Shown here piece by piece: positions 43,633 through 52,567 of a stretch of 64,000 nucleotides of DNA (its first letter is position 1; every line of letters begins with the position of its first letter). The position numbers were made by a program, and so were the translations under genes. Source of the stretch: Acidobacteriota bacterium (GTDB taxonomy: Bacteria; Acidobacteriota; Terriglobia; Bryobacterales; Bryobacteraceae); the NCBI GenBank assembly GCA_017307505.1, contig JAFKEE010000021.1, positions 93,949-157,948 of the forward strand, given 5' to 3'. The notes beneath the pieces are model-generated. The model had not been told where the DNA came from, made no database searches, and saw only the letters and a program-made list of their open reading frames with translations.

Positions 43633-45778
43633 GAACCGCCCGGCACCAAAGAATCTTTTCGCGTACATCCTGCGGCAGGTAAAAGTACTGCAGCGAGGCT
43701 TCGAAACCGACTCGTGGATCCGCTTCGCAAATCGGCAGGAACTGCTCGGCGATCTGCAACTCGCGCTCGACCAGCGTCCGCAGACGCCCCGCGCTGCCCG
43801 GCTTCTCTCGAATGCTGTGAATCTCCACCTGATTCGCGATGCTCTCAAAGTACAACTGGCCGGCCACGTGAATCCGCTGATCCGCCTGCGCCTTGGCACC
43901 ACAGGCCCGAGCCACGGGCTCGAATGCGCGCACACCCTCTCTCCAGGCCGCGGCCATCCCGCGAAACGCCTGGCTGACCGCTTCCGGGCCGTACGGCTGA
44001 GTCCATCCCAAATTATCGAAGCTGTTCAGGATCTTCGGCCGCTGGCCGGATGGCTGGAGCCAGAGAGGATGCGCGGGGCCCTGCTGCACCACGCTCGAAT
44101 AGACCAGGCTGTTCGAGTAGGGGTAATCAGAAAACGCCCGCGAGAAGATCGACCACGCCTTCCGGGCACCTTCCACTCCGGCTCGCCCGTACCGCTGCTC
44201 GGCCGCCCGCGTCAAGGCCTCTTCCACGCTAGGAACTTTCTCACCAAAGAACTCACGGGCCACCAGCCAGTTGGCGCTCGGCCACGTGCCCAGGGTCCAC
44301 GAGAGCATCGCACCCTGGACGCCGCTTCTCCGCAGCGCCGCGCATTTCGCCGCGATGAGATCGGGCACGGGAATGAATGGCAGAAGTCCGAGCTCCCAAC
44401 TATTCCCGATCTGTACCTTGGCCATAGCACTCAGCCCGCGCTCTTTTGCCTGTGCGATGTGACGTTCCGCACGAGGCGATGGTCCTGGAATCGAAAGCGA
44501 GTACTCATCGATCAGCGTCCGGCGGCCCATGCGAACGGCCGGCGTGCCGCGTTCGAAATCCACCTGGAGCGTCACGTCCTGTGGCAGCGCCGCGATCGTC
44601 TCCCGTTGTGGATCATCTTCCACAACGCCCCAGCTCCAATCCCAGGCGTGAATTCGAACCTGCGGCGCAACACTCTGCGCACCCTGACGGATCTCGTCCA
44701 CCACCTCACCGATCACGCTGGCCGCCGAACGCCGGCTGCAGCGCGGGCAGGACGTCTTCCGGCGGAGGGAATAGCAGTTGGTCGTGTTCTCGGATGCCGT
44801 GATGAGAATCAGGCCGGCCAGACGCGGTGCCTTCTCCATCAACTGCCGTACGGCCGCCCGCAACCATTGCCGCACGGGCTCTGTACTCGTGCACAAGGAC
44901 GTCAACCCGTCGCCCGGCCGCCCGGCATCGCCCCGCAGTTCAGGATGCGCATCGAAGAAAGCAGTCGGCATCGCTCGCGGCTCATTCAGGTAGAGATACA
45001 CGCCCAGGCCGTGAGCGGCACTGCGTTCGATCAGGCCATTGAGCCTCTGGAGCCGGAGACCCGCTTCTTTACCGTACCCGGGCAGCATCGGGTGAACGGT
45101 CAACTCCCGTAGCAGTCCGTGCAGCCAGAGCCCGTTGAGACCCTGCTGCTTCAGAGACTCCAGAACTTCATCCGGATAGTAACCATCGAAATCCGGATCG
45201 CCCAGCACATCCCCGTATACCGCGGAATACGGGAAGCCGATGCGCGGCTCGAAAACCACACGGCCGGCCCGGGCCGGATCCCCCGGCATGTCGCGCTGCA
45301 GACTCCGTGTGAAATCGAACCGTGCTACGGGTTCAGCCGCTCCGCGAATGGCATAGTCGAGGCCCATGCGCCGAGCCTCCTCGATGCGGATCCTCCGGGC
45401 TGCCGGCTTTGCGCCAAGGTGTCCGTTATAGAACGCGTCCTCCGCCAGTAGCGCCGTGATCTCCTCTTCGGACATGTTCACCAGGACGGTCAACTGCTCC
45501 ATGGGCACAAAGGTCCAATTGCGCCGCAGGACCTGAAAGCGTTGGCGCCGGGCGTGCCGCTGGTCCGGCTCTCGCGGCGTCAAGCCCATCTCCCGGGCGA
45601 GTGGAACCACAGCGGAACTTGGGCACGACAGAGCCTTGGCGATGCGCTGCAACGGCACGAGGTCCCAGTTCCGCCAGACCAGCTGATGAGCGAGAGTGGC
45701 GAACTGCGGCAATGGCCGCTCCGGCGCTTGCGCCAGCAGCGGGGCAGTAAGCAACCCGGTAAATTCGCGGCGTCTCAT
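43613..45778 (-). CDS. Exported glycosidase-like TIM-barrel protein with N-terminal RNW repeats (short paralogue)
   Basis: A 721-residue protein from the ATG at 45778 that overlaps the permease stop (ATGA). A short Arg-rich signal-like start (RRREFTGLLTAPLLAQA) resembles a Tat signal. Residues ~25-125 hold two similar units beginning VWRNWDLVPLQRIAKAL and LRRNWTFVPMEQLTVLV, each followed by a helix-turn-helix-like stretch. The TIM-barrel part (~180-520) has LYLNEPRAMP (Glu266), TASENTTNC (Glu330) and CPRC (344-347), then HAWDWSWG. These are shared with the paralogue at 50030 and suggest a retaining-type catalytic pair and a metal or disulfide site. I cannot name the family or substrate. Unlike its paralogue it lacks the ~100-residue GH20-like beta domain. 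Confidence 0.75.
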   Translation of the reverse strand: MRRREFTGLLTAPLLAQAPERPLPQFATLAHQLVWRNWDLVPLQRIAKALSCPSSAVVPLAREMGLTPREPDQRHARRQRFQVLRRNWTFVPMEQLTVLVNMSEEEITALLAEDAFYNGHLGAKPAARRIRIEEARRMGLDYAIRGAAEPVARFDFTRSLQRDMPGDPARAGRVVFEPRIGFPYSAVYGDVLGDPDFDGYYPDEVLESLKQQGLNGLWLHGLLRELTVHPMLPGYGKEAGLRLQRLNGLIERSAAHGLGVYLYLNEPRAMPTAFFDAHPELRGDAGRPGDGLTSLCTSTEPVRQWLRAAVRQLMEKAPRLAGLILITASENTTNCYSLRRKTSCPRCSRRSAASVIGEVVDEIRQGAQSVAPQVRIHAWDWSWGVVEDDPQRETIAALPQDVTLQVDFERGTPAVRMGRRTLIDEYSLSIPGPSPRAERHIAQAKERGLSAMAKVQIGNSWELGLLPFIPVPDLIAAKCAALRRSGVQGAMLSWTLGTWPSANWLVAREFFGEKVPSVEEALTRAAEQRYGRAGVEGARKAWSIFSRAFSDYPYSNSLVYSSVVQQGPAHPLWLQPSGQRPKILNSFDNLGWTQPYGPEAVSQAFRGMAAAWREGVRAFEPVARACGAKAQADQRIHVAGQLYFESIANQVEIHSIREKPGSAGRLRTLVERELQIAEQFLPICEADPRVGFEASLQYFYLPQDVREKILWCRAVLKAGLR

Positions 45779-46767
45779 GCGGCCATCCTGTTCGAAACGC
45801 CCAGGCCCAGAATGGCCAGGCACAGGAGCCCCACGCCAATCCATAGCCGGCGCAGCGCGGACTGCGGCGCCCCCCGCCACTCGCCGGTCACGATGCCAAG
45901 CACATTGGCCGTCATCACCATGGAACCCATCAGCACCGACCAGCCGAACGAAGGACCCATGCTGCCGAGTTGCCGGGTCCCGGCCCCATACAGGACAAAA
46001 CCCAGCATCCACAACACGCCCATGGCAACACCCAGCAACAGGTTCCGGCCGGCTCCGGCTGTGGTGAACAGGCTGGCGCTGCGTTGCTGGAACAGCTTGA
46101 AGCCGGTGTAGCCCGCGTTACACAGGAACAAGGACACCGTCAACAACGACCACACCACATTCGGCGCAAAATCGGGGGAGACTCCGAATGCGACGGCCAG
46201 ATCAATGATCGGTTTTCCCAGTACCAGCCCGATGTTTCCGCACGAAGACAGAAGCCCGGAGAGGATACAGAGCAGCACACCCACTCCGTAGCGCGGCTTG
46301 CCTTCGACAGCTTCCCGCCACCGGCCCGCCAGCGAGCAGACCGCGACACCGCCCAACATCACGGCCAGCGAGACCAGCGTCAACACCAGCACCTCGGTTC
46401 GCGGGGGAGCCTCATTCAGGACCAACAGCGGCACCAGGGTTCCGCTCGTCGCCGCCACTCCCAGGATCACAGCAAACCCGATGGACAAGCCCAGCGCATC
46501 CACGCCCAGCCCAAAGGTCAGCGCGCCAAGCCCCCACAGCAGCCCCATCGCCATGACCAGACTGATCCGCGACTGCCCGGCCGCCTGGTAGATCTGCCAC
46601 ACATCGGGAGCGGTCATGGCCACAAACAGCCAGGGGCAGACCAGGTAGGCAGTGCACGCGAAGACCAGCCAGCCGTTCTCCCACTTCCAGCCGCGCATCA
46701 GCTTCATGGGCGCCATGAAGCCGCCCTGGCACAGTCCCGCGGCCAGCACCAACAGCCAGCCTGTCAT
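45775..46767 (-). CDS. RhaT-like (L-rhamnose/proton symporter family) sugar permease
   Basis: A 330-residue, ten-helix protein; the ATG at 46767 overlaps the aminotransferase stop (ATGA). The N-terminal LAAGLCQGGFMAPMKLMRGWKWENGWLVFACTAYLVCPW and later LLWGLGALTFGLGVDALGLSIGFAVILG match the RhaT family of drug/metabolite-superfamily sugar transporters. It probably carries the sugar or sugar acid released by this operon's periplasmic enzymes into the cell. The family includes L-rhamnose and fucose-type substrates, but no certain prediction can be made here. Confidence 0.88.
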   Translation of the reverse strand: MTGWLLVLAAGLCQGGFMAPMKLMRGWKWENGWLVFACTAYLVCPWLFVAMTAPDVWQIYQAAGQSRISLVMAMGLLWGLGALTFGLGVDALGLSIGFAVILGVAATSGTLVPLLVLNEAPPRTEVLVLTLVSLAVMLGGVAVCSLAGRWREAVEGKPRYGVGVLLCILSGLLSSCGNIGLVLGKPIIDLAVAFGVSPDFAPNVVWSLLTVSLFLCNAGYTGFKLFQQRSASLFTTAGAGRNLLLGVAMGVLWMLGFVLYGAGTRQLGSMGPSFGWSVLMGSMVMTANVLGIVTGEWRGAPQSALRRLWIGVGLLCLAILGLGVSNRMAA

Positions 46768-47882
46768 GCCCCCAACACTTTCCGAAGGGCGTCCACCAGC
46801 AGCCGGATGTCCGCATCGTCGCTGTAGTAGTGAACAGACGCCCGCACCCGTCCGTCTCCACCCCAAACCACGACACCATGCTCACCCAGCGCCCGCATTA
46901 CCCGGTCGCCCTGAGGATGCTCGAACGAGACGATGCCTGAAGTGAGATCGTCACCGGCGGGCGTCAGCAAAGGCAGTCCCATAGCGGCAAGCTCGGCTCG
47001 CAGATGGCGAGTCAATTGGTCCGCTCGCTTCTGCTCCACATCGAAATCCAGGCTGAGCAGCCATTTCAACGAAGCGGTCATCGCATAGAGTGCGGCGAAA
47101 TTGGGCATCCCGGCGACCAGGCACGCCGCGCCCGGCTTCAGCTCGTAGGCCCCTGTTCGAACGGCGCCCATGGCATCTTCCACCGAATACCAGCCGACCC
47201 CCGCCAGCGCAAACTTCTCACGGAGCAAAGGGGACATGTAGGTCACGGCCGCTCCATGCAAACCCAGCAGCCATTTGAAGGTGCTGGCCATCAGGAAATC
47301 GACGCCGGCCAGCGGAACACGGCAGCGCCCCAGCGCCTGCGTCGCATCCACGCACAACACGCCGCCCACCGCATGGACGGCTTCGCCCAAGCTCTGAGTA
47401 TGTGGAAACCAGGCGCCCGTCTTGTAGCTCACCTGGCTCACGGTCACCAGGCGCGTCCGGTTGTCGATTGCACCGATCAGGTCCTCCAACCGCAGGGCGC
47501 CGTCCCGGGAAGCCACCACCTGCACGTCGACGCCTCGCTCGCGAAGCGCCAGCCACGGCAGCACATTGGAGGGAAACTCGAGATCCGTCGTCACCACCCG
47601 GTCGCCGGGCTTCCAGGGCAGCGACGCCGCCAGGATGTTCAATGCGTCCGAAGCCGTGGGCAGAAAGACCGTGTCCTCAACAGGCGCGCCCAATAAGGTC
47701 GCAGCCAGAGTCCTCGCCTCGGTTTCCACGGCGAAATGCCGCAACCGGCCAGGCGTCCCTTTTCCCTTCTCCCCCAGGTACTCCGCGACGGCTTCGCTGA
47801 CGCCGGGCGCCGGCAAGCCCTCCGCCGCTGTATCGAGATAACCGCCCAGGACGGCGCGAGGAAACAGTTCACGGCAGCTCAT
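46764..47882 (-). CDS. Class V aminotransferase (cysteine-desulfurase-like PLP enzyme)
   Basis: A 372-residue PLP enzyme beginning one base after the M20 gene stop. The PLP lysine is in ASTFKWLLGLHG, and the cofactor Asp/Gln region is GGVLCVDATQALGRCRV. The segments TVFLPTASDALNILAASLPWKPGDRVVTTDLEFPSNVLPW and RVRASVHYYSDDADI are typical of class V enzymes such as isopenicillin-N-epimerase-like and aminotransferase-like proteins. It acts in the cytoplasm on an amino acid or amino-carbonyl compound. Its presence in an otherwise carbohydrate-type operon suggests that an amino group is handled. Confidence 0.88.
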   Translation of the reverse strand: MSCRELFPRAVLGGYLDTAAEGLPAPGVSEAVAEYLGEKGKGTPGRLRHFAVETEARTLAATLLGAPVEDTVFLPTASDALNILAASLPWKPGDRVVTTDLEFPSNVLPWLALRERGVDVQVVASRDGALRLEDLIGAIDNRTRLVTVSQVSYKTGAWFPHTQSLGEAVHAVGGVLCVDATQALGRCRVPLAGVDFLMASTFKWLLGLHGAAVTYMSPLLREKFALAGVGWYSVEDAMGAVRTGAYELKPGAACLVAGMPNFAALYAMTASLKWLLSLDFDVEQKRADQLTRHLRAELAAMGLPLLTPAGDDLTSGIVSFEHPQGDRVMRALGEHGVVVWGGDGRVRASVHYYSDDADIRLLVDALRKVLGA

Positions 47883-47883
47883 A

Positions 47884-49020
47884 TCAGAATCCGCGGATAA
47901 TTTCTTTGTAGACGTTCACAGCCTGCAACACCTGCTCCATCGCTACATATTCGGCCGCCGTGTGTGCCTGATCAATCGAGCCCGGACCCATGACTATGCT
48001 AGGGATCCCGGCGCGCGTGAACTTGCTGGCATCACTGCCAAACGGCACTCCGGCCGGCTCGGAGGGAAGGTTCAGCCGTCCCAGTGCCTCCTGCGCCGTG
48101 CGCACAATATGGCTGTCGGGGGATGTCTCCATCGGCCAGTCTTCCAGGAGTGTGGTGTGTGTAATCTGCATGTCGGGAAAACGTTCCCGCAGGGTCTCCG
48201 ACAGCTGCTCATACTGGCGTTGGATCTCCGGCGGCGCTTCGCCCGGCACCAGCCGGCGGTCGATCTCCACCTGACACTGCTCGGGCACAATATTGACCTG
48301 CGCGCCGCCGCGAATCAGGCCCACATTCAGCGTCGGCTCACCCACCAGCGGATGCCGCAGGGTCCTTAACGAGGTGTCCCCCTCTTCCATCACTACGATG
48401 AGCCGAGCCATGCGGGAGATGGCGTTGATGCCCAGGTGAGGCGTTGAACTATGAGCGGCGCGCCCGCCAATGGCCACCCTCCAGCGCAAACAGCCTTTGC
48501 TTGCGACCACCAGCCGCAACTCTGTGGGTTCGGCAACAATAGCGGCGTCCGCCGTGAAATGCTCGCACAGATGGGCGGCTCCTCGATAGGTCGCCTCTTC
48601 ATCCATCGTGGCCGCCAGTACGACATCGCAGGAAGGAACGAATCCCTCCACATGGAGTTCCACCAGCGCATGCATCATTGCGGCCAGGCCGCCCTTGGTA
48701 TCGCAAGCGCCGCGGCCATAAATTCGGCCCTGCAGCATCGACGGCTCGAACGGCGGAGACACCATATTCTCCACGCCGGCTGTGTCGACATGCGCCTCCA
48801 GCAGTAGCCGGCGCGAACGGTCGCGGCCCTGCAGCGTCGCCAGGAGATTTGGACGCTCAGGGAAAACCTCCACCAGCTCCGCCGGAATCCCAGCGCTGGC
48901 AAAAAAGTCCTGGATCCAGGCCTGAATGCGGCCCTCGGGCTGCCCCGAGGCATAGGCCGGATTCACACTGTTGATGCGGATCAACTCCTGGAGAGTAGTA
49001 ATGACGGATTGTGGTCTCAT
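47884..49020 (-). CDS. M20-family metallopeptidase/deacylase (ArgE/DapE/carboxypeptidase G2-like)
   Basis: A 378-residue cytoplasmic enzyme whose ATG overlaps the oxidoreductase stop by one base. The metal-site motifs are LLEAHVDTAGV (His), GRGACDTKGGLAAM (bridging Asp), TMDEEATYRGA (Glu catalytic and ligand) and VAEPTEL; the dimerisation domain follows at about 175-285. Family members cleave N-acyl or peptide bonds to amino acids. In this operon it may release an acyl or peptide moiety from an imported conjugate, followed by the aminotransferase encoded next. Confidence 0.88.
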   Translation of the reverse strand: MRPQSVITTLQELIRINSVNPAYASGQPEGRIQAWIQDFFASAGIPAELVEVFPERPNLLATLQGRDRSRRLLLEAHVDTAGVENMVSPPFEPSMLQGRIYGRGACDTKGGLAAMMHALVELHVEGFVPSCDVVLAATMDEEATYRGAAHLCEHFTADAAIVAEPTELRLVVASKGCLRWRVAIGGRAAHSSTPHLGINAISRMARLIVVMEEGDTSLRTLRHPLVGEPTLNVGLIRGGAQVNIVPEQCQVEIDRRLVPGEAPPEIQRQYEQLSETLRERFPDMQITHTTLLEDWPMETSPDSHIVRTAQEALGRLNLPSEPAGVPFGSDASKFTRAGIPSIVMGPGSIDQAHTAAEYVAMEQVLQAVNVYKEIIRGF

Positions 49021-50033
49021 TACCCGACGGGGCTCCAGCTCTGCAATTCAACATCGCGGCCCAATTGTGCCGACTCCACCAGCGCCAGGGCCGTGCGCAT
49101 GGTGTTCGTTGCTTCTGCCGGAGTGATGGCGGCGATCCCCTGCCCGCTCGCCAGGCAGCGGTAGAAGTACAGCAGCTCATTCAACAGCGCGCCATGAGCC
49201 GCGCCATACATCCGGGTCTCATAGCCCGCGTCCGGCGCCGAATACCCTCTCTCTGTCCACACACTCAAGCCGGCTGGCTGCATCGCCAGCGACAGGCTGC
49301 CCAACTGGCCCGTGATCTGGAGCCCATCGTCCAGCCCGATGCCCGCCGCGTCCGGCAGCAGCCAGTTCGTCTCCACGCGCCCAATGGCGCCGCTGGCAAA
49401 CTCGAGAATGCCCATCACCCAGTCAGGATTCAGCGTGGAATGAACCTTCCGTTCGAAGCCTCGAACCCGCACCACGGGCGACCGGTCGAGGCTCAGCAGG
49501 ATATCGATGTCGTGGACACAGTTGCAGAGTGCGGGATGCGTGCGCTCGTACATGGAAAAGCCGCCCCGCATCCGGCCGCGCCTCGCACTCATGGCGACAA
49601 TCCGGCCGATCCGCCCTGCCGCGGTCTCCTCCCGCAGCACGGCATAGCGAGGATCGAAGCGCAGCAGATGACCGACCATCAGCGCGCGGCCCGACGCTTG
49701 CGACGCCTCGGTCATCGCCGCACAGTCTTCCAGTGAAGTGGCGAACGGCTTTTCCACCAGGACATCCTTGCCCGCCTGCAAAGCCGCAATCACGGGCTCG
49801 CGGTGGCAGTGCTCCGGAGTCGCAACATGGACCACGTCCACCCCAGCGTTGAGCAACTCCTCTAAACTGCGCGCCACCACCGGAATCTGGTACTTCGCGG
49901 CCAGCGCGGACGCGCGAGCCACATCCAGATCGAACACAGCCGCCACCGTCACACCCGGCACGGCCTGCAGCGCCGAGAGGTGGCTCTCCCCGAATAGGCC
50001 GCAGCCCACCAGCCCCGTTCGAAACTCCCTCAT
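49020..50033 (-). CDS. Gfo/Idh/MocA-family oxidoreductase
   Basis: A 337-residue NAD(P)-dependent enzyme overlapping its neighbours at both ends (ATGA upstream, TAATG downstream). The Rossmann motif is GLVGCGLFGESHLSAL and the family lysine is in DVLVEKPFATSLED. The C-terminal domain contains CNCVHDIDILLSL and the usual beta-sheet face. Members oxidise or reduce sugars, inositols or amino-sugar derivatives. No signal peptide is present, so it acts in the cytoplasm on the imported product. Confidence 0.9.
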   Translation of the reverse strand: MREFRTGLVGCGLFGESHLSALQAVPGVTVAAVFDLDVARASALAAKYQIPVVARSLEELLNAGVDVVHVATPEHCHREPVIAALQAGKDVLVEKPFATSLEDCAAMTEASQASGRALMVGHLLRFDPRYAVLREETAAGRIGRIVAMSARRGRMRGGFSMYERTHPALCNCVHDIDILLSLDRSPVVRVRGFERKVHSTLNPDWVMGILEFASGAIGRVETNWLLPDAAGIGLDDGLQITGQLGSLSLAMQPAGLSVWTERGYSAPDAGYETRMYGAAHGALLNELLYFYRCLASGQGIAAITPAEATNTMRTALALVESAQLGRDVELQSWSPVG

Positions 50034-52564
50034 GCCTTCTCCTTCGTGGAACCGATCGGAGCACCCCCACGCAACTCTGCCATCACCTGCTCACAATTCA
50101 GCACCTTCTCCAGCAGGTCAATCGGCGTGTAGTAGTAGTGATTCGAAGCCTCGTAGCCGATCAACGACTCCTCGCGCACCACCGCATACTGCTGCAAGGC
50201 CAGCGCCCGCTCACGTTCCGCAATGGCAATCATCCGCGCCCGGATCTGCTTCCCGCGATCCGCCGCAGCGCCCGGAGCCTCATCGCGCAGCAGGTAGAAC
50301 TCCAGCTGATTCGCCGTACTCTCAAAATGCGTGTGGCAGGTGCGCGCAATCGCGAGTTCCAGCGCCGCCTCTTTGCCGGCCGGCCGGATCTTCTCGAGAA
50401 TCGCGACGCCCTCGCCCCAACGCTTCGCCATCTTCGCTATCAAGTCCCGCACCGTCGCCGCCGGATACGCGCCCTTCCACGATTTGTAGGCGTCATACGG
50501 AAACAGGATCATGCCCGGGGCCAGCCCTGTCGGCTGCAGGCGCAAAGGGTTGGCCGGTCCATGCTGCACTGGCAGGACGTAGATCGCCACCCCATACGGG
50601 AACGATTGGAACGCCTCACTGAATACCGTCCACGCGCGAACCGCTTCCTGGGCGCCCGCCGCCCCATACAGCCGCGTCGCCTCCTGCATCAGAATCTGGT
50701 CCCGCGACGGCCGCGGCTCAAACGCATACGCCGACGACGCGCGGAGATTGGACGAGGGATACCCGCCGCAGGTCCACGACGCCATCACGCCCGTGATGCC
50801 TTCCTTGGCCAGGTTCTCGCAGTGGTCCAGCACCAGCGGCAGCACCGGGATGTACGGCACCGCCGAGATCTCCCAGGTATTGTTGAACTGCGTCTTGGCA
50901 ATCGCGCCCAGCCCGCGTTCCTTGGCCAGTTTCCAGTTCCGGCTCGCGCGCGGGCCAGGCCCTACCACCGACATCGAATATTCGCCGACCTCCGTCTTCA
51001 CACCCCCACGGAACACAGGCTGCGACCATTCGCTGATGCTGATGATGCTCGTGTCCTGCGGCAGCTTCGGGATCAGGCTCTTCGCCATGGGCGTGCCCCA
51101 ACCCCAGTCATAGGACATAATCTCGGCGGTCTTGCTGTGCTCGCGCACCCCATCGCGCAGGGTCTGGATGAACTCGGCGATCGTCTCGGCGCCAGTCCTC
51201 TTCGAACAACGCGGGCACCCCGTAGCCTTCGGATCCCGGTCGCCCCACGCGCCGCCATGCGAGAAACAGTTCGTATGATTCTCTGACATCGTAATCGTCA
51301 GGAGCCCGCCCAGTCCCGGCGTCTTCTGAAACACATGGCCGATGCTCCCGCGCAGCCAGTCGCGGACTTCCTGCGTCGAGGTGCACATCGCAAAGACATT
51401 CTTGTCCTGCGTCCCCTTCAGCCCCGGATGCTTCGTAAAGAACTCGGCCGGCATCGCGCGTGGTTCGTTCAGGTATAGGTAGATGTTCAGGCCATAGCGC
51501 GAGGCCCGCTCCACCAGGGCATTCAGATTCCGGATCCGCGTCTCCCAGCCTTTGCCGAATTCCGGAAAGCTGCGGGCCGGAGCCAGCGTGTTCAATACGC
51601 CCTGGATCCAGACGCCATCGGCGCCGCTCTCCGCCGCGCGGTCCAGATATCCATCCGGCAACCCGGCCGCGTCACCCTCCATCAGCGGATCCCCATACAG
51701 CGCAAAGTACGAGTACAGGAACCGCGGCGCCCAGATCTCCTTCGTCGAGGTCTTGCCCGCCGGCCACTGCTGCTGGCTTCGCAACGCGTACAACCCGCGA
51801 ATGGCAGCCCGTTCCGTCGCCGCTGTAATGCGCGCCCCTTCGGTGGTAGGCTCCACGGTGAAACTGCCCGGGCCGCCGGCATCCGACAGCACAACCTCAA
51901 TGCGCTTACCGGAACCACCGGCTTTGCCCAAACGCCGCGCGGCGGCAGCCAACGCCGGCCGTCCCGCAGGCACTTGCACTTGCCAGCCGGGTCCTGCTTC
52001 GAGAGCCGACAACTGTTCGACAAATGCGAAGCGCGGCTGCCCCAGGTTCTTCACGCCCCCCGGCACGGCCCGGCTGAGACTCGTCCGGATCGCAGCGGCC
52101 TTCGCCCGTTCCTGGGCGCTCGGAGCCGCGTACCTCAACTCCGCGCACGCAGGCTTGGCCAGACCCAGCTTGTGCTCGAGAAAATCGTCTTCCTTCAGCG
52201 TGAACTCAAACCGCTCTGCATCCCAGCCCAACAACTGGATGATCTGCGCCTCCGGCAGCACATGCCAGTTCTGCTTGATCACCGTGATGTAGATCCGGCG
52301 CTGTGTATCCGCGCTGACAGGCCGCTTCGCCGGCAGGCCCATCTCCGCGCCCAGCCGAGCCAGGTCCGCGGGTTGCGCTTTCACCACTTCCGCCATCCGG
52401 TCCAGGTTCACCAGGTCCCAGTTCCGCCACACGAACTGATACAGGCGGTTGGGAAAATGCGGCTCCGGCACCGCGCGGACCGGAGGCAGCGCCGCATGTG
52501 CGCTGCCTCCCCAGGACCACAACAGTGCCGGTGGGACGGTCTTGAGAAATGTCCGCCGTTCCAT
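50030..52564 (-). CDS. Exported glycosidase-like protein with RNW repeats and GH20-type N-domain (long paralogue)
   Basis: An 844-residue protein with a Tat-like signal (MERRTFLKTVPPALLWSWGGSAHAA). Residues ~40-135 contain two RNW/QNW units (VWRNWDLVNLDRMAEVV; IKQNWHVLPEAQIIQLL) as in the short paralogue. Residues ~185-265 form a GH20 zincin-like beta domain (RIEVVLSDAGGPGSFTVEP...ATERAAIRGLYAL), present only here. The barrel (~280-640) has LYLNEPRAMP (Glu367), TMSENHTNCFSH (Glu428), CPRC (450-453) and SYDWGWG. It starts 3 bp after the TonB receptor stop and overlaps the oxidoreductase gene by 4 bp. Probably a periplasmic glycosidase of unknown specificity. Confidence 0.75.
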   Translation of the reverse strand: MERRTFLKTVPPALLWSWGGSAHAALPPVRAVPEPHFPNRLYQFVWRNWDLVNLDRMAEVVKAQPADLARLGAEMGLPAKRPVSADTQRRIYITVIKQNWHVLPEAQIIQLLGWDAERFEFTLKEDDFLEHKLGLAKPACAELRYAAPSAQERAKAAAIRTSLSRAVPGGVKNLGQPRFAFVEQLSALEAGPGWQVQVPAGRPALAAAARRLGKAGGSGKRIEVVLSDAGGPGSFTVEPTTEGARITAATERAAIRGLYALRSQQQWPAGKTSTKEIWAPRFLYSYFALYGDPLMEGDAAGLPDGYLDRAAESGADGVWIQGVLNTLAPARSFPEFGKGWETRIRNLNALVERASRYGLNIYLYLNEPRAMPAEFFTKHPGLKGTQDKNVFAMCTSTQEVRDWLRGSIGHVFQKTPGLGGLLTITMSENHTNCFSHGGAWGDRDPKATGCPRCSKRTGAETIAEFIQTLRDGVREHSKTAEIMSYDWGWGTPMAKSLIPKLPQDTSIISISEWSQPVFRGGVKTEVGEYSMSVVGPGPRASRNWKLAKERGLGAIAKTQFNNTWEISAVPYIPVLPLVLDHCENLAKEGITGVMASWTCGGYPSSNLRASSAYAFEPRPSRDQILMQEATRLYGAAGAQEAVRAWTVFSEAFQSFPYGVAIYVLPVQHGPANPLRLQPTGLAPGMILFPYDAYKSWKGAYPAATVRDLIAKMAKRWGEGVAILEKIRPAGKEAALELAIARTCHTHFESTANQLEFYLLRDEAPGAAADRGKQIRARMIAIAERERALALQQYAVVREESLIGYEASNHYYYTPIDLLEKVLNCEQVMAELRGGAPIGSTKEKA

Positions 52565-52567
52565 GCT

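Noticed and set aside
45779-46012. Upstream extension of the short glycosidase-like gene
   Set aside because: It lies in the permease gene in another frame and has no secretion signal. The ATGA overlap at 45778 gives a proper signal-like start.
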